This document shows positions 13,418-21,761 of a stretch of DNA of 30,058 bases, one piece after another (positions within the stretch are counted from its first letter, which is position 1; the number at the start of each line of letters is the position of its first letter). Below the pieces are notes generated by a model. The model was not told where the DNA came from, did no database searches, and saw only the letters and a list, made by a program, of their open reading frames with translations. Made by a program: the position numbers and the translations under genes. Source of the stretch: DASTBU01 sp035711845 (GTDB lineage: Bacteria > Acidobacteriota > Vicinamibacteria > Vicinamibacterales > 2-12-FULL-66-21). The stretch is from the NCBI GenBank assembly GCA_035711845.1, contig DASTBU010000063.1, positions 1 through 30,058 of the forward strand, given 5' to 3'.

Positions 13418-14102
13418 GTCAGCACCACTCCTGCGAGGCGCCAAAGGCTGGTCTGGCGTAGGCAACTGTGGCGAGCCTCTGAGCATCCGACGGCTCGATG
13501 CAAGACCTCTGGACGCGAGATGAGCAAGCGCGGGTCATCCGCTTTCACGAGGAAGCGTACAGAGACGCTGCTCGCGGATTCATCCTGCCACCCTGAATCA
13601 CGCGGAGTGGCCGAAGGGCGTAACGGACAACAACCAGCAACGCTCCATCGAGTCCTTGGACGATGCCGAATCTCCAAGCGTTCATGACGTTCCGTTCTGT
13701 CGGGCGAGGCGCTTCGGAGGATTCTGGTGTTGGGTTTCGCCGACCGATCGAGGAGCCGGGCGGGCCCAGATAACGTCAGGCCGTCGCGACGCAGCCCATC
13801 AACCTGCCGCAGCCCATGTCGAGCTGGTTCCAACTCGTGAGAATCTGACGATGGCTCGTAGTGGACGGAACCAATATCGAGACGTCGTGTCTCGACCAAC
13901 GCCACGATTACCCGAGCGTTTCGACATTCCGGAGGGCACGCTGGACCATTCGGTCGGGTCACTTCGAACGTCGGTTGTCTGGCCTCTTCGGGCCGCGTGC
14001 CAGTTTCTGCGACCGCTTTGGGTGCACCGTTCGAGGTGTCGCGAACTGCGCTATATACTCCTCTCCTGGCACGATTGCTAACTCATCGGTAAGGAGGGAG
14101 CT
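13418..14102. other. Gene-free stretch holding repeat copy 7
   Basis: No convincing protein frame is seen. The long minus-strand frame across 13414-13962 has shadow-like composition. The stretch contains repeat copy 7 (13797-13848) and, at its right end, the promoter zone of the next operon: TATACT at 14054-14059 and AAGGAGG just before the GTG at 14103. The rightmost copy of the repeat marks a switch from the mostly minus-strand accessory block to plus-strand genes. Confidence 0.5.
13797..13848 (-). repeat. Repeat element copy 7 (frameshifted, edge lost)
   Basis: The plus strand keeps CATCAACCTGCCGCAGCC and GGTTCCAACTCGTGA, but the spacer is 13 instead of 14 bases, and the far edge reads CTGACGATGG where other copies have CGGCTCACC. 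On the minus strand this removes the NTG-AGC start and shifts the frame in the middle: the first half gives LTSWNQLD and, one base out, the second half gives GLRQVDGLRR. It is the most degraded copy and lies at the right border of the array. Confidence 0.85.
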
Positions 14103-14858
14103 GTGCGAACGATTCTGACTCTCGCGCTGACGACGGCCCTGTTGCCGGCCGCCGTGGCGGCGCAGACCACCGTAGCGGCCTCCGGAGGCAACATCACTGT
14201 CACGCCGATTCAGCACGCCACGCTCCAGATCGAGTACGCCGGCAAGGTCATCGCGGTGGATCCCGCGCAGGGCGACCTCTCGAAGGCCAAGCCGGCGGAC
14301 CTGGTCCTCGTGACAGATATTCACGGCGATCATCTCAGCCCGGAAGCCCTCGCCAAGGTCCGCAGGCAAGGCGCGCCCGTGGTGATGCCCGCGGCGGCCC
14401 GGGAGAAGGCCGGCGACGCGGTTCCGGCGCCGATCGAAACGCTGGCGAACGGCGAGCGCAAGACGATAGCCGGCATGCAGGTCGAGGCCGTGCCGATGTA
14501 TAACCTGCAGCGCGGCCCGGAGCCGGGTCAACTGTTTCACACCAAGGGCCGCGGCAACGGTTACATCGTCACGCTCGGCGGTCAGCGCGTCTACTTCGCC
14601 GGCGACACTGAGTGCGTGCCGGAAATCAAGGCGCTCAAGAACATCGACGTCGCGTTCGTGCCGATGAACCTGCCCTATACGATGCCTCCGGCCGAAGCGG
14701 CGGAATGCGTGAAGGCGTTCAGACCGCGGATCGTCTACCCGTATCACTTCCGCGGGCAGGACCCGAAGGAATTCCAGAAGGCATTCGAGGGCTCGGGCGT
14801 CGAGGTCAGGATTCTCGACTGGTACCCATCGGCACCGGCGCCCAGCGGCCAGCCGTAA
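14103..14858 (+). CDS. Exported metallo-beta-lactamase-fold hydrolase (UlaG-like)
   Basis: A 251-residue protein: signal peptide at residues 1-20 (ending AVAAQ), then an MBL-fold domain of the Lactamase_B_3/UlaG-like type. The metal site is the variant TDIHGDHLSP (His74, Asp76, His77; the first His of the standard H-x-H-x-D-H motif is Asp72), VYFAGDTE (Asp168) and YPYHF (His215). The substrate is unknown; relatives act on phosphodiesters or lactones. The GTG start is supported by AAGGAGG eight bases upstream. TATACT at 14054-14059 is a likely -10 box. It heads a three-gene plus-strand cluster with gaps of 85 and 15 bases. Confidence 0.9.
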   Translation: MRTILTLALTTALLPAAVAAQTTVAASGGNITVTPIQHATLQIEYAGKVIAVDPAQGDLSKAKPADLVLVTDIHGDHLSPEALAKVRRQGAPVVMPAAAREKAGDAVPAPIETLANGERKTIAGMQVEAVPMYNLQRGPEPGQLFHTKGRGNGYIVTLGGQRVYFAGDTECVPEIKALKNIDVAFVPMNLPYTMPPAEAAECVKAFRPRIVYPYHFRGQDPKEFQKAFEGSGVEVRILDWYPSAPAPSGQP

Positions 14859-14943
14859 GCCCCTTTTCTCCCGGGCCCTCCCGGGGGCGCCGGCTTCGCG
14901 ATCGGGATCCGCACGCGCCAGGGCCTTCAACGGAGACACGAGC

Positions 14944-15549
14944 ATGAATGCGCGACAGATTCTTCCCCTGACCGCTTGTTGCCTGATGTTGCTCGCCACG
15001 AGTGCGCTCGCCCAGGAGCACATCCGGGTGCCCGAACGGCAGACCCATACCGACGTCAAAGCCGGCCCGTCGTCGGGGTCGATCGTGCTGGTGATGATCT
15101 CTAGCGGAACGGTGCTGCCGATCGTGAAGCGCCAGGGAGAGTGGATCCAGGTGAAGCTATCGCCGGACCTGCGCAGGCGCGGCATCCCGATGCGCTGGTA
15201 CAAGAACGAGGACCTGGGCTTCGTGCACGAGTCCACGGTCGAAGTGCACGAAGGCGAGCCGCCGCCCAGGCCTTCCCAGGAACCCCCGCCGAGCGAGCCG
15301 CCGCGGGAGTACGTTCGCGTCCCGGCGCGACAGACCGACACCGATATCAAGGCAGGCCCTGGTTCCGGCTCGATCGTGCTGCTGCTCGTGCCGAGCGGGA
15401 CCATCCTTCCCGTCACCGGCCGCCGCGGAGAGTGGATCCAGGTGAGCCTGTCGCCGGACCTCCGCCGAGTCGGTACGCCGATGCGCTGGTACAAGAACGA
15501 AACCACCGGCTACGTCCACGAGTCCACCGTCGAAGTCTTCAGTCGATAG
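14944..15549 (+). CDS. Secreted protein with two tandem SH3-like repeats
   Basis: A 201-residue protein: signal peptide (residues 1-23), repeat 1 (about 25-102), a Pro/Glu-rich linker (about 103-121) and repeat 2 (about 122-199). Both repeats follow the same plan: IRVPERQTHTDVKAGPSSGS or VRVPARQTDTDIKAGPGSGS, then GEWIQV, SPDLRR, PMRWYKNE and HESTVEV. The N-R/K-AGP-S-GS-I-V pattern with a later GEWIQV resembles bacterial SH3 (SH3b) domains that bind peptidoglycan or mediate binding. The two halves are also similar in DNA, so the duplication is fairly recent. GGAGA precedes the ATG. It lies between the MBL hydrolase and the NHL propeller genes. Confidence 0.85.
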   Translation: MNARQILPLTACCLMLLATSALAQEHIRVPERQTHTDVKAGPSSGSIVLVMISSGTVLPIVKRQGEWIQVKLSPDLRRRGIPMRWYKNEDLGFVHESTVEVHEGEPPPRPSQEPPPSEPPREYVRVPARQTDTDIKAGPGSGSIVLLLVPSGTILPVTGRRGEWIQVSLSPDLRRVGTPMRWYKNETTGYVHESTVEVFSR

Positions 15550-15564
15550 GGCAGGGAGTTGGTG

Positions 15565-16785
15565 ATGATGCACGCACGCAAATCGTTCGTCCTGTCCGGC
15601 CTGGGTGTGGGGGCGTTGATCCTGTTGACGATCAGCGAGAGCGTTGACGCCCAGAGGCGCCGCCTCACGACGGGAGAAGCCGACGGCAGGATGGGCGGCT
15701 ACGAAGTGGCGGAGAATTGGCCGCAGCCGCTGCCCGACACCGATCTGTCGCACGACGGCTGGACCTGGGGATCGGGCTGCGGCGTCTGGGCCGAGACGCC
15801 GGACAAGGTCTGGATCTGCCAGCGTGGTGAGATCGAACTGCCGCCTGGCACGAAGCCGTGGACCTTCGCCGGCCTGCTGAACCCGCCGCGGACGAACACC
15901 GGCCGCTGGCCCTATTCCGGCAACGACCCCGGCTACAAGCTCCGGCGCCACCACGTCGTGTTCGCCGTCGATCGCAACGGCAAGACGATTGTCGAGTGGC
16001 TGCAACACGACAAATATCTCGCCCCACCGCAAAAGTCGGGCCCTGGCTCGGTGTCGCGCGGCCCCCACAAGCTCCTGATGAACCCGTACGATCCCGAGAA
16101 GCACATCTGGATCGTCGACGACGACATGCACGAGATCAACGTGTTCACGAACGAGGGGAAGCTGGTGAAGACGATGGGCGTGCGCGGCGTGCCGGGCCGC
16201 GGTCCGAACAACTTCAACCGCGTGACCGACATCGCCTGGCTACCCGACGGCACGTTCTTCGTGGCCGACGGCTACGCGGGCGTGCGTGTGGCGAAGTACG
16301 ACAAGGACGGGAACTTCCTCTTCGACTGGGGCCAGGTGCCGCACAACCCGGACAACCCGGGGCCGAACGAGTTCTTCTCGGTCCACAGCATCGGGATCAG
16401 CAGGGACCGTCGCATCTTCGTCGCAGACCGCGAGCACCACCGGATGCAGGTGTTCGACGAGCACGGCAAGTTCCTGAAGATGTGGCCCACAGGTCACAAC
16501 TCCTCCGTCCTGGCGCACATCGTCACCGAAGACGACCATGTCTGGGTGGCAGACTGGACAACGGATCGGCTGGTCAAGTACGACCTGGACGGTCGGTACA
16601 TCCTGGACATCGGCGGGCCCGGCGCCCTGCCGGGCCAGTTCGACGGGGTGCATCAGATCCATGTTGACCAGCAAGGGAATCTCTACGTTACGGAGGTGGC
16701 CAACGACCGCTCGCAGAAGTTTCGGCCGCGCCCGGATGCCGATCCTGCGCAGCTCATCGCGCCGATGGTGGGGACCCGGAAGTAG
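15565..16785 (+). CDS. Exported NHL-repeat beta-propeller protein
   Basis: A 406-residue protein with a signal peptide (hydrophobic run LSGLGVGALILLT, ending about VDAQ) and repeated NHL blades: HIWIVDDDMHEINVFTNEGK, TDIAWLPDGTFFVADGYAG, HSIGISRDRRIFVADREHHR, HIVTEDDHVWVADWTTDRL and HQIHVDQQGNLYVTEVANDR. This is a six-bladed propeller of the type found in peptidyl-hydroxyglycine lyase-like and SMP-30-like proteins; a catalytic or binding role cannot be told. A WGSGCGVW...VWICQRGE segment near residue 65 may be disulfide-linked. AGGGAG lies six bases before the ATG at 15565. The previous gene ends 15 bases upstream, so they are co-transcribed. Confidence 0.9.
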   Translation: MMHARKSFVLSGLGVGALILLTISESVDAQRRRLTTGEADGRMGGYEVAENWPQPLPDTDLSHDGWTWGSGCGVWAETPDKVWICQRGEIELPPGTKPWTFAGLLNPPRTNTGRWPYSGNDPGYKLRRHHVVFAVDRNGKTIVEWLQHDKYLAPPQKSGPGSVSRGPHKLLMNPYDPEKHIWIVDDDMHEINVFTNEGKLVKTMGVRGVPGRGPNNFNRVTDIAWLPDGTFFVADGYAGVRVAKYDKDGNFLFDWGQVPHNPDNPGPNEFFSVHSIGISRDRRIFVADREHHRMQVFDEHGKFLKMWPTGHNSSVLAHIVTEDDHVWVADWTTDRLVKYDLDGRYILDIGGPGALPGQFDGVHQIHVDQQGNLYVTEVANDRSQKFRPRPDADPAQLIAPMVGTRK

Positions 16786-16786
16786 T

Positions 16787-16811
16787 GGCTTCCCGCTGAG
16801 GCGGCGAAGCC
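16787..16811 (+). terminator. Hairpin directly after the NHL gene
   Basis: GGCTTC (16787-16792) pairs with GAAGCC (16806-16811), with further GC pairing inside, starting two bases after the TAG stop. There is no T-run, so it is at best a weak or Rho-assisted terminator. The next gene converges from the right. Confidence 0.4.
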
Positions 16812-16998
16812 GAATGGCAAGGCTCTCGATCGCCTCATGTAGTGGGGCACACGGATGCTCCGCGTCAACTTCCTGTTCCTCTGACGTTCAAACCGCGATC
16901 TACCGTCGCCTGAAGTCTCGGGCGGCGAGCGAAGGACGCACGACGAAGTACGGGTCCCCGGCCTCACCGCGATCGGGGAGCTGCCGGGTTGTCCCGGC

Positions 16999-18504
16999 CT
17001 ATCGACTCGACGAACCCGGTTCTTCACGTGTGGGAGCGAGCCAGGCTGTCGTTCGGTCGCTCAGGTATGAGAGGAACGGGTTGCAGGTGAGGCGCATCAG
17101 CGTATCGGACGGCACCGAGAGCACCGCACGCTCTCCGCGGGGGCTCAACACCCCCAGGCGTATCGTTGCGGGCACTGGCCCAGCCTCCTCGCGCCCGTAC
17201 ACGGGGTCCGACATCGGAAACGGGATGGCGACGTGCGACAGGGAGTAGACGTCGCGCGGCCACGAAAGCCCGAGCGGGCGCACGTCGACCGTGGTCGATC
17301 CTGGCGCGATGGTGCGTTCGACGACGTCAAGCGATGACGGATCGACGTTCGTGATCAGCGTGCGCCGGTACCGGCGCGGCAACGCATCGGTCAGTCGCGC
17401 GATCAGCGCGGCGTCCGCGGGCTGGATGAACGGCACGAGTCCCGACGAGCGATTGATGTCGAACAGCACCAGTTCCGAACGATCGTCCGCGATGACGTCG
17501 TAGAGCGCGTGCACGACGGCCGGCGTGCTGACGGTCGCGTCGACGAGCGAGTGGAACGTCAGCATCGGCGGCAGCTCGCCACCTCGGCCCGCCTCGGCGA
17601 TGCGCGCGATCTGGGACTGCAGCGTGGTCGTCAAACGCCAGGTCTGTAAAGCGGCATTTGCGGGGAACGAATTGTACTTGAACGGGTTGTATTCAGGGTA
17701 GACGTCGAGCCAGCGCGCCTTCTCGAACGCCGGAAGCGGACCGAGGAGGCTGATCACACGCGCGAGCCATGCTAAGCGGGGCACGCCGATCATCGGCGAC
17801 AGCAGCACGAGACGCTCCGCCCTCGGATCGCCCGCTCCTTCGACGACGTCGAGCGCGTACTTCAGGACCTGGGCGCCGCCGTTCGAATACCCGACGAGCA
17901 CCAGCGGCTTGCCTGCCCCGATGCGCGCGCGAACGTCGCGCGCGGCGACCCGCACGGCCGCCAGCCAGTCTTCCCAGGTGACGTCGGTCAGACCCGCCGG
18001 TACGGTCCCGTGTCCGGGCATGCGGAGCGCCACCACGTGGTAGCCGCGCTCGCGCAGGTCCTCCCCGATGCTGCGCATGCTGTAGGGAGCGTCGGTGAGA
18101 CCGTGCACGAGCAGCGCGCCGCCAATCGGCTCGACGCTCGGCGCGAGGATCTGCGTCCGGTTCCAGTCCGTCCCGAGCCGCGACGGGTGCGAGCGGCCCT
18201 CGCGGTTGTACCGATTGGTGGGAAGCCTCCAGGCAGGGTCCAGAGTGCCCTCGATCCGTTCGCGGACTGTACGGAACGCCTCCTCTTCGATCGCCAGGTA
18301 GTCGGCGAGCGTGGACGCGCTCGTGAGCGTTCGGGCGCTGGCGTCCGGCGGGACCACGCGGTGCCAGGGCTGGAGGTCGGGGAGACGTCGCCTGGCATCC
18401 AGCGCCCCGCCGATCACGATCGTCGCGAACACGAGGGCGACAGACCAGGCGAGGCGCAGGCTCCATCGCCGGAGGAACGCACCGGGAGAACGTGATTCTG
18501 CCAT
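16999..18504 (-). CDS. Membrane-anchored alpha/beta hydrolase
   Basis: A 501-residue protein. A basic N-terminus and one hydrophobic helix (about residues 14-33, LAWSVALVFATIVIGGA) anchor it in the membrane; the hydrolase domain follows. Visible motifs: oxyanion-region LLVHGLTDAPYSMR (about 131-144), RMPGHGTVPAG, nucleophile elbow VGYSNGG with Ser207, and THSLVDATVS (TFHSLVDATVST) as a likely acid-residue loop. The C-terminal third (SLSHVAIPFPMSDPVYG) carries a candidate catalytic His. It may be a lipase or esterase; the substrate is unknown. The start at 18504 is preferred because AAGG precedes it; an ATG at 18528 would add eight residues. It is convergent with the NHL gene. Confidence 0.9.
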   Translation of the reverse strand: MAESRSPGAFLRRWSLRLAWSVALVFATIVIGGALDARRRLPDLQPWHRVVPPDASARTLTSASTLADYLAIEEEAFRTVRERIEGTLDPAWRLPTNRYNREGRSHPSRLGTDWNRTQILAPSVEPIGGALLVHGLTDAPYSMRSIGEDLRERGYHVVALRMPGHGTVPAGLTDVTWEDWLAAVRVAARDVRARIGAGKPLVLVGYSNGGAQVLKYALDVVEGAGDPRAERLVLLSPMIGVPRLAWLARVISLLGPLPAFEKARWLDVYPEYNPFKYNSFPANAALQTWRLTTTLQSQIARIAEAGRGGELPPMLTFHSLVDATVSTPAVVHALYDVIADDRSELVLFDINRSSGLVPFIQPADAALIARLTDALPRRYRRTLITNVDPSSLDVVERTIAPGSTTVDVRPLGLSWPRDVYSLSHVAIPFPMSDPVYGREEAGPVPATIRLGVLSPRGERAVLSVPSDTLMRLTCNPFLSYLSDRTTAWLAPTREEPGSSSR

Positions 18505-18684
18505 CGGCAACCTTGGAGCAGACGACATGCCGAGGCGTATCCGGCAGGAAGGATCCGGGCAACTTCAATGTCTCGAAAGAGTTGTACCGACTCGACGGAC
18601 TCGCGCCCGAGTCAGGAGCGGCGGTGTCCTCCGGCATGCCGGAGAGGTGACCCGTAATCCACAAGTGCCGGGTGGTGGTAGGGA

Positions 18685-19653
18685 CGCGAAAGCCGGGATC
18701 AGGCGGCGAGCGCTCGGCCAATACCGCCCGAACGCCACGTCATCTCCGGGCGAGTGCTCGACTCGCAAAGTCACGTTTTGCGGGACTTCGTGGTGATGGT
18801 GACCGACCCTACTTATGCCTCCGGGGCCGCGTTTGCTGTCCCGATTGAAAGTGATGGAACATTCGCAACGCAGCCACTGTTGGCCGGCACCTATGTGCTG
18901 GAGGCGACGGCCACACCCTTCGGACCAGCGCGCGCAGCCTCGGAAGGCGCGTTCGCGAAGGTGACCGTCGGGACGGCAGACGTCCGGGATCTGACTTTGA
19001 AGACCAGCCCCAACGTCGCGGTCACTGGCCGGTTCCGAATGGAGAGTGATCACCTGCGCCCACCGCGGCCATCGCAGATTCACGTCGGCGCCTACCTGGC
19101 GTTCGACGGGATGCCTCTGGTCTCCTACGCGTTCGCCCAGGACGGATCTGGAGGGAGCTTCACGCTCCGGGGCGTTCACGGCCCGCGCGTTTTGAGAGTG
19201 GGTTACGTCCCGGCGACGCCCCTTAGTCCGTGGTGGCCATGGAAGGTTCTCCTGGACGGCGCCGACATCACCGACGTCCCGACAGACTTCAGCCAGGCAG
19301 AGCACGCCCGGCTCGAGGTTGTCTTTACTCAGGACCCGGCGGGTTTCATGGGAACGATTGCGGATCAGACCGGAAAGCCTGTCCCTTTCGCGTTTGCTGT
19401 CATCTTCTCGGCCGATCGGGCGTTGTGGCACCCGTGGGCTACGACATCCAATGTCGTTCAGGCCGATGCAGAGGGGACGTTCGGCTTTCCCACGCGTCCC
19501 GGGCGCTACCTGGCCGTCGCCCTCCCTCCCGATGCGTTCCTGTCGTCCCGGGACGCGCGACCGAACTTTGAACAACTGTCACCGAAGGCCACTCCGGTAC
19601 AGCTTGGGGAGCGCGAGCGAAAAGTTCTATCGCTAAGAATCACCGGCATCTGA
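18685..19653 (+). pseudogene. Truncated carboxypeptidase-regulatory-like protein
   Basis: The frame is open from a TAG at 18679 and reads ERHVISGRVLDSQSHVLRD just before the first candidate start (GTG 18754). The family-like sequence therefore begins upstream of any start codon and the 5' end is missing. The rest (about 300 residues) is a string of beta domains: ESDGTFATQPLLAGTYVLEA, SFTLRGVHGPRVLRVGYVPA, VLLDGADITDVPTDF, FSADRALW and GTFGFPTRPGRYLAVALPPD. This matches the C-terminal half of long secreted acidobacterial proteins with carboxypeptidase-like regulatory and DUF-type beta-sandwich repeats. There is no signal peptide. It is probably a gene fragment; expression from the GTG is possible but has no good ribosome site. 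Confidence 0.7.
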
Positions 19654-19838
19654 GCGGTTCCCATCGCCCTCTGTTCAAGCGTAGTCCCTCAAGCCCGACG
19701 AACACCTGTCGCCACCGCTGGTGCGGCCAATGGTGCGCACCAGTGTAGAAACCACTGCGCGAGCGCGCGTCCGGATCGATCGCTGCGTCATTCCAGATCC
19801 TCGTCGTACACGTTTGGAAATCGCTACACTACGCAATC

Positions 19839-20318
19839 ATGCACACCAGCCTGACCACGACCTTCGTCCTTCCGCTCCTGATTGGCGTCATTGCGGGACT
19901 TCGCGCGATGATGGCCCCGGCAGCTGTGAGCTGGGCCGCCAGGATCGGCTGGCTCAACCTGGTGCCGACGAGCCTCGCCTTTCTCGGATACGCCTTCACG
20001 CCCTGGGTTCTGACGGCGCTGGCGCTCGTCGAGCTGGCTACCGACCAGTTGCCGTCGACGCCCAGCCGGACGGTGCCCGCTCAGTTCGGCGGCCGACTCG
20101 TCTCCGGCGGTGTCTCGGGAGCGGCGATTGGAGACGCACACGGCGGCCTGTTCATCGGACTGGTGGCGGGCATTGTCGGCGCCGTGATTGGCACGCTGGG
20201 CGGGCGCGCGTGTCGCGCGTGGCTTGCGAGTGCGTTCGGCAGCGATCGCCCGGCGGCATTCATCGAGGATGCGGTCGCCATCGCCGGCGCCTTTCTGATC
20301 CTGGTGGCGCTGCCATGA
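19839..20318 (+). CDS. DUF4126-type membrane protein
   Basis: A 159-residue membrane protein with about five hydrophobic segments (starting TTFVLPLLIGVIAGLRAMMA, then LVPTSLAFLGYAF, GGLFIGLVAGIVGAVIGTLG, and a C-terminal VAIAGAFLILVAL). GLRAMMAPAAVSW and the mid-segment TPSRTVPAQFGGRLVSGG match the DUF4126 family, whose function is unknown. Its stop overlaps the ATG of the following reductase gene (ATGA), so the two are translationally coupled. A possible -10 box, TACACT, lies at 19825-19830, so the transcript would have almost no leader. Confidence 0.82.
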   Translation: MHTSLTTTFVLPLLIGVIAGLRAMMAPAAVSWAARIGWLNLVPTSLAFLGYAFTPWVLTALALVELATDQLPSTPSRTVPAQFGGRLVSGGVSGAAIGDAHGGLFIGLVAGIVGAVIGTLGGRACRAWLASAFGSDRPAAFIEDAVAIAGAFLILVALP

Positions 20319-21706
20319 AGCCATCCGACGCAATCATCATCGGCGCTGGTCAGGCCGGGCCTCCTCTCGCGGGGCGTCTCACGGCGGCAGGAATGACGGT
20401 CGCCCTCGTCGAGCGCAAGTTGTTCGGCGGGACATGCGTCAACACTGGTTGCATACCGACCAAGACACTGATTGCCAGTGCATACGCAGCGCATCTCAGC
20501 CGGCGAGCGGCCGAGTACGGCATCGTTCGGGCGGGCGATGTCCAGATCGACATGCCTGCGGTCAAGGCCCGCGCGGACACGGTGTCGGCGAACGCCCGCG
20601 CCGGAGTCGAGACGTTTCTCCGCCGCATGACCGGCTGCACGGTCGTCCAGGGACACGCGCGTTTCGAGTCGCCGACGAGCGTCCGCGTGGGCGACGAACG
20701 GCTCACGGCGCCGCGCATCTTCATCAATGTCGGCGGACGCGCTCGCGTCCCGGATATGCCGGGCGTCGACCAGGTCGGCTATCTGACGAACACCTCGATC
20801 CTGATGCTGGACCGCACCCCTCGTCATCTCGTCGTCGTCGGTGGCAGCTACGTTGGCCTCGAGTTCGCGCAGATGCACCGCCGGTTCGGTGCCGACGTGA
20901 CTGTCGTGGAGATGGGACCGCGCGTGATTGGCCGTGAGGATGAAGATGTCTCTCTCGAGATCAGGAATATTCTCGAGGGTGAAGGAATATCGGTCCGCAC
21001 GAATGCGACCTGTATACGCCTTGCGCCCGATGACCACGGTGTGATGGTCGGGGTGGATTGCACGGAAGGCCCGCCGCAGGTGATCGGGTCGGACGTCTTG
21101 CTGGCCGTTGGCCGTCGACCGAACACCGACGATCTGGGCCTGGAGAGCGCCGGCGTCACCACCGACGATCGCGGCTACATTTCCGTAGACGATCAACTGG
21201 CCACCAACGTCGCGGGAATCTGGGCACTCGGCGATTGCAACGGCCGTGGCGCGTTCACGCACACCGCATACAACGATTTCGAGATCGTCGCGGCCAATCT
21301 GCTCGACGGCGCTCACAGACGACTGAGCGAGCGCATTTCAGCGTATGCCCTCTATATCGATCCACCACTGGGTCGCGTTGGCATGACGGAAACGCAGGCA
21401 CGCGCAACCGGCCGTCCAGTCCTCATCGCCAAGCGTCCCATGAGCCGCGTGGGAAGGGCGGTCGAGAAGGGCGAGACGCTGGGCTTCATGAAGGTCGTCG
21501 CCGATGCGGAGACGAAGAAGATTCTCGGCGCGGCCATCCTCGGCACCGGCGGTGACGAGGCGATTCACGGCGTGCTCGACATCATGAATGCGAATGTGAC
21601 GTACGACGTGCTTCAGCGCGCGGTGCCCATCCATCCCACCGTGTCGGAGCTCATTCCGACGTTGTTGGGCGATATGCACGCGTGGCCTCATCCTCGGGAA
21701 TCGTGA
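20315..21706 (+). CDS. FAD-dependent pyridine nucleotide-disulfide oxidoreductase
   Basis: A 463-residue flavoenzyme of the dihydrolipoamide dehydrogenase/mercuric reductase family. Seen: FAD-binding IIIGAGQAGPPLAGRL (residues 7-22), redox-active disulfide FGGTCVNTGCIPTKT (Cys41, Cys46), NAD(P)-binding VVVGGSYVGLEFAQ, second FAD motif IWALGDCNGRGAF and the C-terminal HPTVSE (His440, Glu445) that supplies the catalytic base. It lacks the N-terminal heavy-metal domain and the C-terminal Cys pair of mercuric reductase, and there are no lipoyl enzymes nearby, so the substrate is open. It is coupled by ATGA overlap to the DUF4126 membrane protein, suggesting joint function at the membrane. Confidence 0.93.
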   Translation: MKPSDAIIIGAGQAGPPLAGRLTAAGMTVALVERKLFGGTCVNTGCIPTKTLIASAYAAHLSRRAAEYGIVRAGDVQIDMPAVKARADTVSANARAGVETFLRRMTGCTVVQGHARFESPTSVRVGDERLTAPRIFINVGGRARVPDMPGVDQVGYLTNTSILMLDRTPRHLVVVGGSYVGLEFAQMHRRFGADVTVVEMGPRVIGREDEDVSLEIRNILEGEGISVRTNATCIRLAPDDHGVMVGVDCTEGPPQVIGSDVLLAVGRRPNTDDLGLESAGVTTDDRGYISVDDQLATNVAGIWALGDCNGRGAFTHTAYNDFEIVAANLLDGAHRRLSERISAYALYIDPPLGRVGMTETQARATGRPVLIAKRPMSRVGRAVEKGETLGFMKVVADAETKKILGAAILGTGGDEAIHGVLDIMNANVTYDVLQRAVPIHPTVSELIPTLLGDMHAWPHPRES

Positions 21707-21761
21707 TGATGACTGGCGGGATTTCTCGCGCTTTCTCGATTTCCGAATCAGGAGGCACAGA

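Noticed and set aside
2189..13848. The repeat family as a CRISPR array
   Set aside because: Copies are 0.7-4.4 kb apart with genes between them, there are no regular spacers, and no cas genes are visible.
2189..13848. The elements as classical integron attC sites
   Set aside because: They lack paired RYYYAAC and GTTRRRY boxes at their ends, are conserved in the middle rather than only at the ends, and the nearby recombinase remnant shows no sign of being IntI.
13959..15506. A 515-residue minus-strand open frame
   Set aside because: It is opposite the MBL hydrolase and SH3 genes, is rich in Arg, and has no domain. It is a GC-driven shadow.
20081..21316. A 411-residue minus-strand open frame
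   Set aside because: It is antisense to the DUF4126 protein and disulfide reductase genes and has shadow-like composition.
20315..21706. The flavoenzyme as mercuric reductase
   Set aside because: It has neither the N-terminal heavy-metal domain nor the C-terminal Cys pair, and no mer genes are near.
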